20,305 nucleotides of DNA, taken from Lachnospiraceae bacterium UBA1748. Lineage in GTDB: Bacteria > Bacillota > Clostridia > Lachnospirales > Lachnospiraceae. The DNA lies in assembly GCA_002314855.1 (NCBI GenBank), contig DCHQ01000002.1, forward strand, positions 41,764 to 62,068, written 5' to 3'. This document shows positions 8,219-15,991 of this stretch, one piece after another. Numbering within the stretch: the stretch's first letter is position 1; the number at the start of each line of letters is the position of its first letter. Below the pieces are notes generated by a model. That model was given only the letters and a program-made list of their open reading frames with translations. It had not been told where the DNA came from and searched no databases. Made by a program: the position numbers and the translations under genes.

Positions 8219-8806
8219 ATGAATATTTCAGCAGTTCTACTTGTTAATAGTCTTCTGCTTGGTGTTGGACTTGCGATGGATGCATTTTCAGTATCTCTGG
8301 CCAATGGATTAAATGAACCGAAGATGAAAGCACCTCGAATGAGCTTGATTGCAGGAGTCTTTGGTGTGTTTCAGGCTCTGATGCCTCTGCTTGGATGGGT
8401 GTGTGTTCATACTGTAGTAGAGTATTTTAAGAGCTTTGAGAAATTTATTCCATGGATTGCGCTTATTCTTCTTGGATATATCGGAGGAAAGATGCTTTAT
8501 GAAAGCATTAAAGGAGATGAAGAAGAAGCTGGAAAAGAGGCTCTAGGTTTTGGAACCCTTATGGTTCAGGGAATTGCTACTTCCATAGATGCTCTTTCAG
8601 TTGGATTTACAATTGCTGATAAGTCTTTTTTGGAGGCGCTTATCTCTGTGATTATCATCGCCATTGTGACTTTCATAATATGTATAGCGGGACTTATACT
8701 TGGCAAGAAATTCGGAACCAAATTTGCAGGAAAAGCCGGTATACTTGGTGGCGTCATATTAATAGGAATTGGTCTTGAAATTTTTATAACTGGAGTATTC
8801 TTCTAA
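8219..8806 (+). CDS. mntP: Manganese efflux pump MntP
   Basis: This 195-residue protein has six predicted membrane helices in two pseudo-repeats of three. Each repeat opens with the family's conserved acidic motif: AMDAFSVSLANG with D21 in helix 1, and TSIDALSVGF with D124 in helix 4. Glycine-rich GYIGGKMLYE and LGGVILIGIGLEI segments follow. MntP (formerly YebN, DUF204) exports Mn(II) and protects cells from manganese overload; residues in these helices are needed for function. GGAGG at 8203-8207 precedes the ATG by eleven bases. In several bacteria mntP is controlled by a yybP-ykoY manganese riboswitch or by MntR, but only 36 bases separate it from the upstream gene and no such leader fits. 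Control would therefore come from the upstream promoter. Confidence 0.92.
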   Translation: MNISAVLLVNSLLLGVGLAMDAFSVSLANGLNEPKMKAPRMSLIAGVFGVFQALMPLLGWVCVHTVVEYFKSFEKFIPWIALILLGYIGGKMLYESIKGDEEEAGKEALGFGTLMVQGIATSIDALSVGFTIADKSFLEALISVIIIAIVTFIICIAGLILGKKFGTKFAGKAGILGGVILIGIGLEIFITGVFF

Positions 8807-8855
8807 AATAAATATGTGATATTATATTCTTGTAGTTTTGCTTTGGGTGGGGAAG

Positions 8856-9932
8856 ATGAGCAAAAGAATAACAGATTTTATATTACGTGATGTATCAAAT
8901 AAAAATGAATCTAAAAAGGCAGCTGTAGCCACAAGGCTATGCTGTCTTATTATGCTTTTATACACATGTTTATTTATGGGTATATCATTTGTGGGTGGAA
9001 GCACAAGTGGAGGGATTATTGTAGCTGCCATGGCCATTGGTTATATTTTTTCTATGTCGACGACTTATGGAAAGGATACTCGATTAGCCAATGTGACATT
9101 TAATATAGTGACCATTATTGGGATTATCGCCAGTGTTATTTGGTATGGATGGAATAGTGGTATACAGCATTTTCTTTTTGTACTAGTTGTGTACAATATA
9201 TTATTTGTTCGGATGTCGATGGTACTTCAAATTGTGTCGACAATCGGTGTGTGTGCAGTAAGATTCATTTTATATTTCTATTGCAGGTATAATTCTCCAA
9301 TTTTTATACTTAATGAAAATATGGTTGTGAGCATTCAGGTTATCAGTACAATGCTGGTCTTTATGGCATTAATGACAAGCGGTATTATCTATGCCATAGA
9401 AAATCAGGAAACAGAAGTGAAACTCATAAGATACAATAAAGAACTTGAGAAGATTGCTTCTACAGATCCATTAACTCAGCTTTGGAATAGATATAGGCTT
9501 TTGCAATTTGTAGAGAATTATCTTAAGACATATAAAGACGGAATATGTAGCGTATGTCTTTGTGATATTGACTTTTTTAAGAAGGTAAATGATACCTATG
9601 GACACGAGGCAGGAGATAGGGTTTTGCAAGAAGTAGGCAAAGTCTTCATGAGCGAGATGGTGAAGCAGGGAGCTGTTGCCAGATGGGGAGGAGAAGAGTT
9701 TTTAATTTTCTTTACTGATAGAAATGGTGATGACGCATATACAAAGCTGGAGAGTATTAGATCAAAAATTAAGAAAATAGTTGTTCCATTTGATAGTAAA
9801 GAAATAAAGATTACTATGACGTTTGGTTTAGTGGAATATGACTATACTATAGATCTTGATAAGAATATAAAGGTTGCAGATGATAGACTTTATAAAGGCA
9901 AGCAGAATGGTAGAGATCAAATAGTTTATTAA
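8856..9932 (+). CDS. Membrane-bound diguanylate cyclase (GGDEF domain, GGEEF variant)
   Basis: The 358-residue protein has an N-terminal half with about six hydrophobic segments (roughly residues 24-190) and a C-terminal GGDEF domain. Visible motifs are DPLTQLWNR, the metal/substrate segment CDIDFFKKVNDTYGHEAGD (C236, D237, D239), the active-site signature RWGGEEF with G278-G279-E280-E281-F282, and the end motif ADDRLYKGKQNGRDQ. It should condense two GTP to cyclic di-GMP at the membrane in response to a signal sensed by the membrane part. GGEEF is an accepted active variant. The inhibitory I-site RxxD expected five residues before GGEEF reads V269-K-Q-G272, so product inhibition is probably lost. 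ATG 8856 is preferred because of the GGTGGGG just upstream; TTG 8838 in the same frame has no ribosome site. A terminator follows at 9961. Confidence 0.92.
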   Translation: MSKRITDFILRDVSNKNESKKAAVATRLCCLIMLLYTCLFMGISFVGGSTSGGIIVAAMAIGYIFSMSTTYGKDTRLANVTFNIVTIIGIIASVIWYGWNSGIQHFLFVLVVYNILFVRMSMVLQIVSTIGVCAVRFILYFYCRYNSPIFILNENMVVSIQVISTMLVFMALMTSGIIYAIENQETEVKLIRYNKELEKIASTDPLTQLWNRYRLLQFVENYLKTYKDGICSVCLCDIDFFKKVNDTYGHEAGDRVLQEVGKVFMSEMVKQGAVARWGGEEFLIFFTDRNGDDAYTKLESIRSKIKKIVVPFDSKEIKITMTFGLVEYDYTIDLDKNIKVADDRLYKGKQNGRDQIVY

Positions 9933-9960
9933 TATAATCTAAGCTTGAATAACAATTCTT

Positions 9961-9987
9961 GGGTTCTGAATTTCAGGGCCCTTTTTT
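9961..9987 (+). terminator. Rho-independent terminator after the diguanylate cyclase gene
   Basis: GGGTTCTGA (9961-9969) pairs with TCAGGGCCC (9973-9981) over nine positions, two of them G-T, around a three-base loop ATT, and is followed immediately by six T residues. It closes the transcript of the membrane protein, mntP and the cyclase, and insulates the aro promoter. Confidence 0.85.
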
Positions 9988-10008
9988 ATGTGTTTATTTT
10001 TGAACTCG

Positions 10009-10050
10009 TTGTTATATATAAGGGGTTTATTGCTATATATAAGGTTTTTA
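10009..10050 (+). repeat. 21-bp tandem direct repeat (2 copies) upstream of aroC
   Basis: Copy one, at 10009-10029, starts TTGTTATATATAAGG. Copy two, at 10030-10050, starts TTGCTATATATAAGG. They abut exactly and differ at three of 21 positions (10012/10033, 10024/10045, 10025/10046). The 21-bp period is two helical turns, so both copies face the same side of the DNA. The second copy supplies the -35 of the proposed aroC promoter. Confidence 0.85.
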
Positions 10051-10059
10051 GGGTATAAT
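10030..10059 (+). promoter_or_regulatory. Sigma-A-type promoter of the aro operon
   Basis: TTGCTA (10030-10035) is separated by 18 bases from an exact TATAAT (10054-10059). The spacer is AT-rich. The predicted start of transcription falls near 10066-10070, giving a leader of about 30-35 bases before the aroC ATG. That is too short for a T-box or riboswitch, so any control must act at the promoter itself. Confidence 0.7.
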
Positions 10060-10100
10060 ACATAGTGAGTTAGAGTGTCTATGAAAGGAATTGCTTTAGG

Positions 10101-11189
10101 ATGAAAAACACTTTTGGAAACAATATACATTTCACTTTATTTGGTGAGAGCCATGGTCAGGAAATAGGTATGGTCATCGATGGTCTTGCACCAGGTATCA
10201 AGGTGGATGAAGATTTTATAAAAAGTCAGCTTGATAAGAGAAGACCACAGGGTAAAATATCAACAGCAAGACAGGAGCTTGATCCATTTAGAATAGTAAG
10301 TGGTGTATTTAATGGTGAGACAACAGGTACACCTATTGCCATCATTATTCCAAATTCTAATACAAAAAGTAAGGATTATGCGAAGCTTAAGGACTTACCT
10401 CGTCCAGGTCATGCAGACTATACTGCTGAGGTTAAGTATCATGGTTTTCAGGACTATAGAGGAGGCGGACATTTCTCAGGACGAATTACAACTCCTATAG
10501 TGGCAGCAGGTGCCATTGCAATTGAAGCACTTAGAAGTAAAGGGATTGTTATTGGTACACATGTTAAGAGATGTGCAGGTGTTGATGATGCCGACTTTAG
10601 CAATTATAGTGAGGAGCTTGCAAAGCTGAATGACAAGACATTTGCAGTAATAGATGATGCCAAGGAGGCTGAGATGGTTTCAGCCATTGAAAAGGCAGCA
10701 GCTGATGGCGACAGTGTAGGTGGTATTCTTGAAACAGTTATTACAGGAATGCCTGCAGGAGTAGGAGAGCCTTGGTTTGATACTGTTGAAAGTGAACTTA
10801 GTCATATTTTATTTAGCGTACCAGCCATCAAGGGTGTTGAATTCGGCGATGGATTTGCTATGGCTGATATGAGAGGTAGCGAAGCCAATGATTCATTCTA
10901 TATGGATGGTGATAAGGTTAAAACCAAGACTAACCACAATGGTGGTATTAATGGCGGTATAACCAATGGTATGCCTATAGTGATTAAATGCGTAGTAAAG
11001 CCTACTCCATCTATTTATAAGGAGCAGGATACCATAGATATGAACAAGCTTGAGGATTCCAAGCTTACTATTGAAGGAAGACATGATCCAGCCATTATTC
11101 ATAGAGCAAGAGTGGTTGTGGACAGTGTGGTTGCATTGTGCTTATGTGATATGCTTTGTGGCCGTTATGGAACAGACTATTTAAAATAA
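10101..11189 (+). CDS. aroC: Chorismate synthase
   Basis: At 362 residues, the protein has the normal length for the bacterial enzyme. It converts 5-enolpyruvylshikimate-3-phosphate to chorismate, the last common step of aromatic synthesis, using reduced FMN in the cytosol. Family signatures are clear: GESHG (15-19, with H18), RRPQGKISTARQELD, RPGHADYT with H104, YRGGGHFSGRITT, and the late FMN-site segment MRGSEANDSF followed by NHNGGINGGITNGMP. There is no fused flavin reductase, so this monofunctional type needs FMNH2 supplied by the cell. AAAGGA at 10084-10089 lies eleven bases before the ATG. It is the first gene of the cluster and is followed 16 bases later by aroA, whose product makes its substrate. 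Confidence 0.97.
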   Translation: MKNTFGNNIHFTLFGESHGQEIGMVIDGLAPGIKVDEDFIKSQLDKRRPQGKISTARQELDPFRIVSGVFNGETTGTPIAIIIPNSNTKSKDYAKLKDLPRPGHADYTAEVKYHGFQDYRGGGHFSGRITTPIVAAGAIAIEALRSKGIVIGTHVKRCAGVDDADFSNYSEELAKLNDKTFAVIDDAKEAEMVSAIEKAAADGDSVGGILETVITGMPAGVGEPWFDTVESELSHILFSVPAIKGVEFGDGFAMADMRGSEANDSFYMDGDKVKTKTNHNGGINGGITNGMPIVIKCVVKPTPSIYKEQDTIDMNKLEDSKLTIEGRHDPAIIHRARVVVDSVVALCLCDMLCGRYGTDYLK

Positions 11190-11205
11190 ACTAGAAAGGC
11201 TTGAT

Positions 11206-12447
11206 ATGAAGGCTATAGTAAATATTAGTAAAGCAGAAGGTAAAGTAATGGCACCGCCATCCAAGAGTATGGCGCATAGACATCTTATATGTGCAGGACT
11301 TTCAACAGATAACAGTGTTGTAAAGGGCGTTGCTTTATCAGAGGATGTGCTTGCAACTCTTGATTGTCTTGAGGCACTTGGAGCCAAGTATACATATGAA
11401 AATGAAACGGTTAATATAACTGGCGTAGATATTTTAAAGGTAAAGAATGCCGATGTACTTGCCTGTAGAGAGTGCGGAAGTACACTTCGCTTTTTCATTC
11501 CGATATGTCTTATGACAGGTATCGATATTAAGCTTACTGGTTCAGACAGACTTATGGAGAGACCAATGTCTGTATACGAAGATATTTGTGATAAGTACGG
11601 ATTTGTATTTTCTAGAAGTCAGGGCGCCATTAATGTCAAGGGACAATTAGTTCCTGATGTGTATAAGGTAAAGGGTGATGTAAGTAGCCAGTTTATTAGT
11701 GGACTTTTATTCACACTTCCATTACTAAGTGGAGACAGCAAGATAGAATTAATACCACCAGTAGAAAGCAGATCTTATATTGATATGACTCTTTCAGCAT
11801 TATCACTTTATGGTGTTAAGGCTTACTGGGAGTCGGATACAGTGCTTGTTATACCTGGTAATCAAAAGTACGCAGGCTCAGAGCAGTATGTTGAAGGCGA
11901 TTATTCTAATGCAGCATTTCTTGATGCATTTAACTATATTGGCGAGGAAGCAGGTAAGGTTCTCGTTGGCGGATTAAAGAGCGACAGCCTTCAGGGTGAC
12001 AGAGTTTATCTTAAGCATTTTAAGGAACTTCGAGCATCAAGGGATACAGGTGTTACTCCAACCATAGATATATCCGATTGTCCAGATCTTGGCCCAATTC
12101 TTTTTGTAGTAGCGGCTTGTAATGGCGGCGCACTATTTACAGGAACAAGACGACTGAAGATTAAGGAAAGTGACCGTGGACAGGCAATGTATGAGGAGCT
12201 TGGCAAAGTTGGTGTGGATATGGTTATCGAGGATGATACCATTGAAGTGAAGAAGAGCGTGCTTCACGCGCCAACAGAAGTATTTGATGGTCATAATGAT
12301 CACAGAATAGTTATGTCCATGGCAGTACTCGGTTCGGTAATCTCTGGAACAATAGATGGAATTGGTGCAGTAAGAAAGAGTTATCCTAATTTCTTTGAAG
12401 AGATTAGTAGTATAGGAATAGATGTGACTAAGCAGGAGGACAATTAG
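11206..12447 (+). CDS. aroA: 3-phosphoshikimate 1-carboxyvinyltransferase (EPSP synthase)
   Basis: The 413-residue enzyme joins phosphoenolpyruvate to shikimate-3-phosphate. Substrate-binding residues stand in their usual places: K20-S21 and R25 in PSKSMAHRH, the ECGSTLRF segment that replaces the E. coli NAGTAMR loop, RLMERPM, D294 in CPDLGP, K320-E321 in IKESDR, and the terminal-domain DGHNDHR motif. These correspond to E. coli K22/S23/R27, the G96 loop, D313 and E341. The two-lobed repeat architecture is implied by the length. AAAGG at 11195-11199 is six bases from the ATG. The stop codon touches the tyrA start codon with no gap, and the tyrA ribosome site lies inside the aroA end, so the pair is translationally coupled. 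Confidence 0.96.
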   Translation: MKAIVNISKAEGKVMAPPSKSMAHRHLICAGLSTDNSVVKGVALSEDVLATLDCLEALGAKYTYENETVNITGVDILKVKNADVLACRECGSTLRFFIPICLMTGIDIKLTGSDRLMERPMSVYEDICDKYGFVFSRSQGAINVKGQLVPDVYKVKGDVSSQFISGLLFTLPLLSGDSKIELIPPVESRSYIDMTLSALSLYGVKAYWESDTVLVIPGNQKYAGSEQYVEGDYSNAAFLDAFNYIGEEAGKVLVGGLKSDSLQGDRVYLKHFKELRASRDTGVTPTIDISDCPDLGPILFVVAACNGGALFTGTRRLKIKESDRGQAMYEELGKVGVDMVIEDDTIEVKKSVLHAPTEVFDGHNDHRIVMSMAVLGSVISGTIDGIGAVRKSYPNFFEEISSIGIDVTKQEDN

Positions 12448-13305
12448 ATGGAGATTAGTAAGGATAAAAATATTCTTATAGTCGGACTTGGACTTATGGG
12501 CGGTTCTTTTGCTAAGGGTATGAGAAATCAGGGCTTTCATGTCTGTGGTTTTGCAAGAAGAAAAGAGCCTATAGAGTTTGCACTTGCCAACGGCATTATT
12601 GATGAGGGATATTCTGAGGTCAATACAGATGCTATATCCAGAGCGGATATTTTAGTATTTGCGTTATATCCTAAGGCATTTCTTGAATGGATGGATAAGT
12701 ATCAGCAGTATCTTAAGCCAGGAGCAATCATTACAGATGTTACAGGTGTAAAGAGTTGTATAGTATATGATATGCAAGCAATTCTTCGTGATGATGTGGA
12801 GTTTATTGCAGCTCATCCGATGTGTGGCCGTGAGGTATATGGTGTAGAGAATAGTACAGAAAAAATGTTTATTGGTGCCAACTATATAGTGGTTCCAACA
12901 GATAAAAATACTGAGAACGGTATTGAAATCTGTAAGGAACTTGGAAGACTTCTTGGCGCAGGTAAGATATCTGTATTATCGCCAGAAGAGCATGATGAGA
13001 TGATTGGCTTTGTATCACAGCTTACTCATTGTATTGCAGTAGCTCTTATGAATAGTAGCGACAATCATAATCTTGTTAATTACACAGGTGATTCATTTAG
13101 AGATTTAACCAGAATTGCAAGAATCAATGAGAATATGTGGAGCGAGCTGTTCCTTCTTAACAAGGAAGCGTTAATCAAGCAGATGGATACATTTATTGAT
13201 GTGTTCAAAAATATGCGTGACATGGTTCAGAATGATGATCGCGAGGGCCTTTGTGATATGATGCGCATCTCCACCGAGCGTCGTGGATGGTTCGATAATA
13301 AATAA
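12448..13305 (+). CDS. tyrA: Prephenate dehydrogenase (TyrA), no ACT domain
   Basis: This 285-residue protein oxidatively decarboxylates prephenate to 4-hydroxyphenylpyruvate, the tyrosine branch after chorismate. The N-terminal NAD(P)-binding Rossmann motif is GLGLMGGSFAKGM from residue 13. The catalytic-histidine motif HPMCG starts at H123, and a second conserved stretch, SQLTHCIAVALM, lies in the helical C-terminal domain, which ends at RRGWFDNK. The Bacillus subtilis enzyme carries an added C-terminal ACT domain for feedback control; none is present here, and the length matches the short form. AGGAGG at 12434-12439, inside aroA, is eight bases from the ATG. No chorismate mutase is fused or adjacent, so the enzyme that makes prephenate must be encoded elsewhere. 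Substrate preference between prephenate and arogenate is not decided by these motifs. Confidence 0.93.
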   Translation: MEISKDKNILIVGLGLMGGSFAKGMRNQGFHVCGFARRKEPIEFALANGIIDEGYSEVNTDAISRADILVFALYPKAFLEWMDKYQQYLKPGAIITDVTGVKSCIVYDMQAILRDDVEFIAAHPMCGREVYGVENSTEKMFIGANYIVVPTDKNTENGIEICKELGRLLGAGKISVLSPEEHDEMIGFVSQLTHCIAVALMNSSDNHNLVNYTGDSFRDLTRIARINENMWSELFLLNKEALIKQMDTFIDVFKNMRDMVQNDDREGLCDMMRISTERRGWFDNK

Positions 13306-13357
13306 TTGTAGAATTGAATAGATAAGTGGATATATTAGTTTTGCATGGGGGTTATTT

Positions 13358-14053
13358 ATGGAGCAAATCATTAATTATCTGGAGTCATTTAATCAGGTTT
13401 CAATCATAATAAGACTGGTTCTTGCCACATTGTTCGGAGGAATAATTGGTATAGAGCGAGAGGCCAAGAGGCATTCAGCTGGATTTAGAACATTTACGCT
13501 TGTATGTCTTGGTTCAGCGCTTGCAACCATAGTCAATTTATATCTTTGGGATATAACAGGCAATACCGATACAGCCAGAATATCGGCAGCAGTTGTAAGT
13601 GGAGTTGGTTTCCTTGGTGTAGGTACTATTATTGTTACGAGCAGAAATCAGGTAAGAGGTCTTACCACAGCAGCCACATTATGGGCAACGGCAGCACTTG
13701 GCATCGCTCTTGGTGCTGGTATGCTTTTTGCAAGTACAATCAGCTTCGTGCTTATTATGCTTACGATAGGTGTGTTCTCGTATTTCAGTAGATATATCAG
13801 CAAGCACAATCGTATCATTACATTTTATGTTGAGATAGAAAAAGAACATGAGCTTGATCTTATTCTTGATTTTGTGAAAAACAAAAACTATAGAGTACTT
13901 TCTATGGAAAAGAAGAAAAAGAAGATTGCCAAGAACTGCGACCTTAGTGTAACTTTTGAGGTTGATATGCAGAAGAATCATGATCATGATCATTTTATCA
14001 ATGATGTCAGCGCATTAGATGGCATTCTTTATGTTGAAGAAATAGAGTATTAG
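13358..14053 (+). CDS. MgtC/SapB family membrane protein
   Basis: The 231-residue protein has an N-terminal MgtC domain with about four to five membrane helices (to roughly residue 145). It shows the hallmark GGIIGIEREAKRHSAGFRT loop, LVCLGSALAT, and the glycine-rich VVSGVGFLGVGTI followed by VRGLTTAATLWATAALG. The cytosolic C-terminal part is an ACT-like or soluble tail containing a lysine-rich patch and a histidine-rich NHDHDHF stretch. MgtC of Salmonella is tied to growth at low Mg and inhibition of the F-type ATPase; most relatives outside pathogens have no proven role, so I give no symbol. GGGGG at 13347-13351 is six bases before the ATG. It lies 52 bases after tyrA and 10 before ygiQ, so it is probably part of the same transcript. 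Confidence 0.9.
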   Translation: MEQIINYLESFNQVSIIIRLVLATLFGGIIGIEREAKRHSAGFRTFTLVCLGSALATIVNLYLWDITGNTDTARISAAVVSGVGFLGVGTIIVTSRNQVRGLTTAATLWATAALGIALGAGMLFASTISFVLIMLTIGVFSYFSRYISKHNRIITFYVEIEKEHELDLILDFVKNKNYRVLSMEKKKKKIAKNCDLSVTFEVDMQKNHDHDHFINDVSALDGILYVEEIEY

Positions 14054-14063
14054 TGGAGTGAGT

Positions 14064-15953
14064 ATGGCATACTTACCTGTCACAATTGAAGATATGAAAA
14101 AACGTGGATGGTCACAGGCAGATTTCGTCTATGTAATAGGCGATGCTTATGTTGACCATTCTTCTTTTGGACCAGCTATTATTAGTCGACTGCTTGAGTC
14201 TTATGGCTACAAAGTTGTGATTATATCGCAGCCTGATTGGAAGAGTGATGATAGTATAGCTGTTTTTGGAAAACCAAGACTTGGTTTCCTTGTAAGCAGT
14301 GGCAATATGGACTCGATGGTTAATCATTATACTGTATCAAAGAAGAAGAGAAATCAGGATGCGTATACTCCAGGTGGTAAAGCAGGCAAAAGACCGGACT
14401 ATGCCACAGTTGTGTATTCTAATATGATACGAAGAAAGTTCCATGATTCGCCTATCATTATTGGTGGTATAGAGGCAAGTCTACGAAGACTGGCTCATTA
14501 TGATTACTGGTCAAATAAGATAAGACGATCAATTCTTATAGATTCTGGTGCGGATATTATTTCATATGGAATGGGAGAACATTCAATTGTTGAAATAGCG
14601 GACGCTCTTAATAGTGGAATGGATGTTAAAGATATAACATTTGTGGCTGGTACCGTTTATAGAGCAAAAAATACTGATACTGCATATAATGGACTTATGC
14701 TTCCAAGCTACGATGATTTATGTAGGGATAAGCTGGAATATGCTAGAAGCTTTAATATACAATTCCAGAATACTGATGCTTTTACAGCCAGAACACTTAT
14801 AGAAAAATATGGAGAAAAACAGTATGTAATACAGAATCCTCCAGCTAAGCCTCTTTCGATGCAGGAGATGGATGATGTATATGAGCTTCCATATATGGGA
14901 AGCTATCACCCAAGCTATGAAAAGCTTGGCGGTGTTCCAGCTATTAATGAAATTAAGTTTTCGCTTACAAGTAACCGAGGCTGTTTTGGTGGGTGTAGCT
15001 TTTGTGCACTAACCTTTCATCAGGGAAGAATAGTACAGGTAAGAAGTCATGAGTCGCTAATTAGAGAAGCCGAAGGCATGACAAAAATGCCTGATTTTAA
15101 AGGCTATATTCATGATGTTGGCGGTCCTACAGCTGATTTTAGACATCCAGCTTGCAGTAAGCAGATGACAAAGGGAGTGTGCACTAATCGTCAGTGCTTA
15201 TATCCATCACCATGTAAGAATCTTAAAGCTGATCATAAGGATTATATAGAACTTCTTAGAAAGCTTCGAGCTATTCCGGGAGTTAAAAAGGTATTTGTTA
15301 GGTCAGGTATAAGATTTGACTATGTCTTAGCTGACAGTGATCAGTCATTTATTAGAGAAATAAGTAAATATCATATAAGTGGTCAGCTTCGTGTGGCACC
15401 AGAGCACATATCAGATAAAGTGCTTGAGTGCATGGGCAAGCCAAAGAATAATGTATATAAGGCCTTCTGTAAGAGATTTGAAAAAATTAATGAAGACTTA
15501 AATATGAAGCAGTATATTGTGCCTTACCTTATGTCATCTCATCCAGGTTCGACACTGAAGGAAGCCATAGAGTTAGCTGAATATATTAGAGATCTTGGGT
15601 ATATGCCAGAGCAGGTGCAGGATTTTTATCCTACTCCTAGTACAATCTCGACCTGTATGTACTATACAGGTGTGGATCCTAGAACTATGGAACCAGTGTA
15701 TGTACCAACTAATCCTCATGAGAAAGCAATGCAGAGAGCTCTTATTCAGTATAGGAATCCGGAAAATTACGAGCTGGTAAAAGAAGCGCTCATAAAGGAA
15801 GGTCGTAAGGATCTTATCGGAATGGGAAAAGAATGTCTGATTCCACCAAGACAATTTGGCGGCGGAAAACAGGCAGGTGGTTCATCAAACAAAAACAAAT
15901 CATCAGCTGGAAATACCAATAGATCAAAGAAGAGTAATGGTAAGAGGCGCTGA
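14064..15953 (+). CDS. YgiQ-family radical SAM protein
   Basis: The 629-residue protein has the full YgiQ (UPF0313) layout. An N-terminal domain opens with LPVTIEDMKKRGWSQADFV. The radical SAM core carries C307-x3-C311-x2-C314 in GCFGGCSFCALTF, which binds the [4Fe-4S] cluster that cleaves S-adenosylmethionine. A second cysteine group (CSKQMTKGVCTNRQCLYPSPC) follows, then the LRVAPEHISDKVLECMGKP region and a DUF3362-type C-terminus (about 500-600). The last 30 residues are low-complexity and rich in Gly, Ser, Asn and Lys. The reaction catalysed by YgiQ proteins is not established. GGAG at 14055-14058 favours ATG 14064 over in-frame GTG 14058, which overlaps that ribosome site. The gene starts ten bases after the MgtC-like gene and is probably co-transcribed with it. 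Confidence 0.93.
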   Translation: MAYLPVTIEDMKKRGWSQADFVYVIGDAYVDHSSFGPAIISRLLESYGYKVVIISQPDWKSDDSIAVFGKPRLGFLVSSGNMDSMVNHYTVSKKKRNQDAYTPGGKAGKRPDYATVVYSNMIRRKFHDSPIIIGGIEASLRRLAHYDYWSNKIRRSILIDSGADIISYGMGEHSIVEIADALNSGMDVKDITFVAGTVYRAKNTDTAYNGLMLPSYDDLCRDKLEYARSFNIQFQNTDAFTARTLIEKYGEKQYVIQNPPAKPLSMQEMDDVYELPYMGSYHPSYEKLGGVPAINEIKFSLTSNRGCFGGCSFCALTFHQGRIVQVRSHESLIREAEGMTKMPDFKGYIHDVGGPTADFRHPACSKQMTKGVCTNRQCLYPSPCKNLKADHKDYIELLRKLRAIPGVKKVFVRSGIRFDYVLADSDQSFIREISKYHISGQLRVAPEHISDKVLECMGKPKNNVYKAFCKRFEKINEDLNMKQYIVPYLMSSHPGSTLKEAIELAEYIRDLGYMPEQVQDFYPTPSTISTCMYYTGVDPRTMEPVYVPTNPHEKAMQRALIQYRNPENYELVKEALIKEGRKDLIGMGKECLIPPRQFGGGKQAGGSSNKNKSSAGNTNRSKKSNGKRR

Positions 15954-15991
15954 GATTAAATTATAATTAAAAGAAAAGGACGGATAGACAT

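Noticed and set aside
10009..10050. Start of a CRISPR array
   Set aside because: There are only two copies, they abut with no spacer, and the unit is 21 bp and AT-rich; a tandem promoter repeat fits better.
10060..10100. T-box or attenuator leader before aroC
   Set aside because: The leader is about 30-35 bases and holds neither the T-box sequence nor a leader peptide or antiterminator hairpin.
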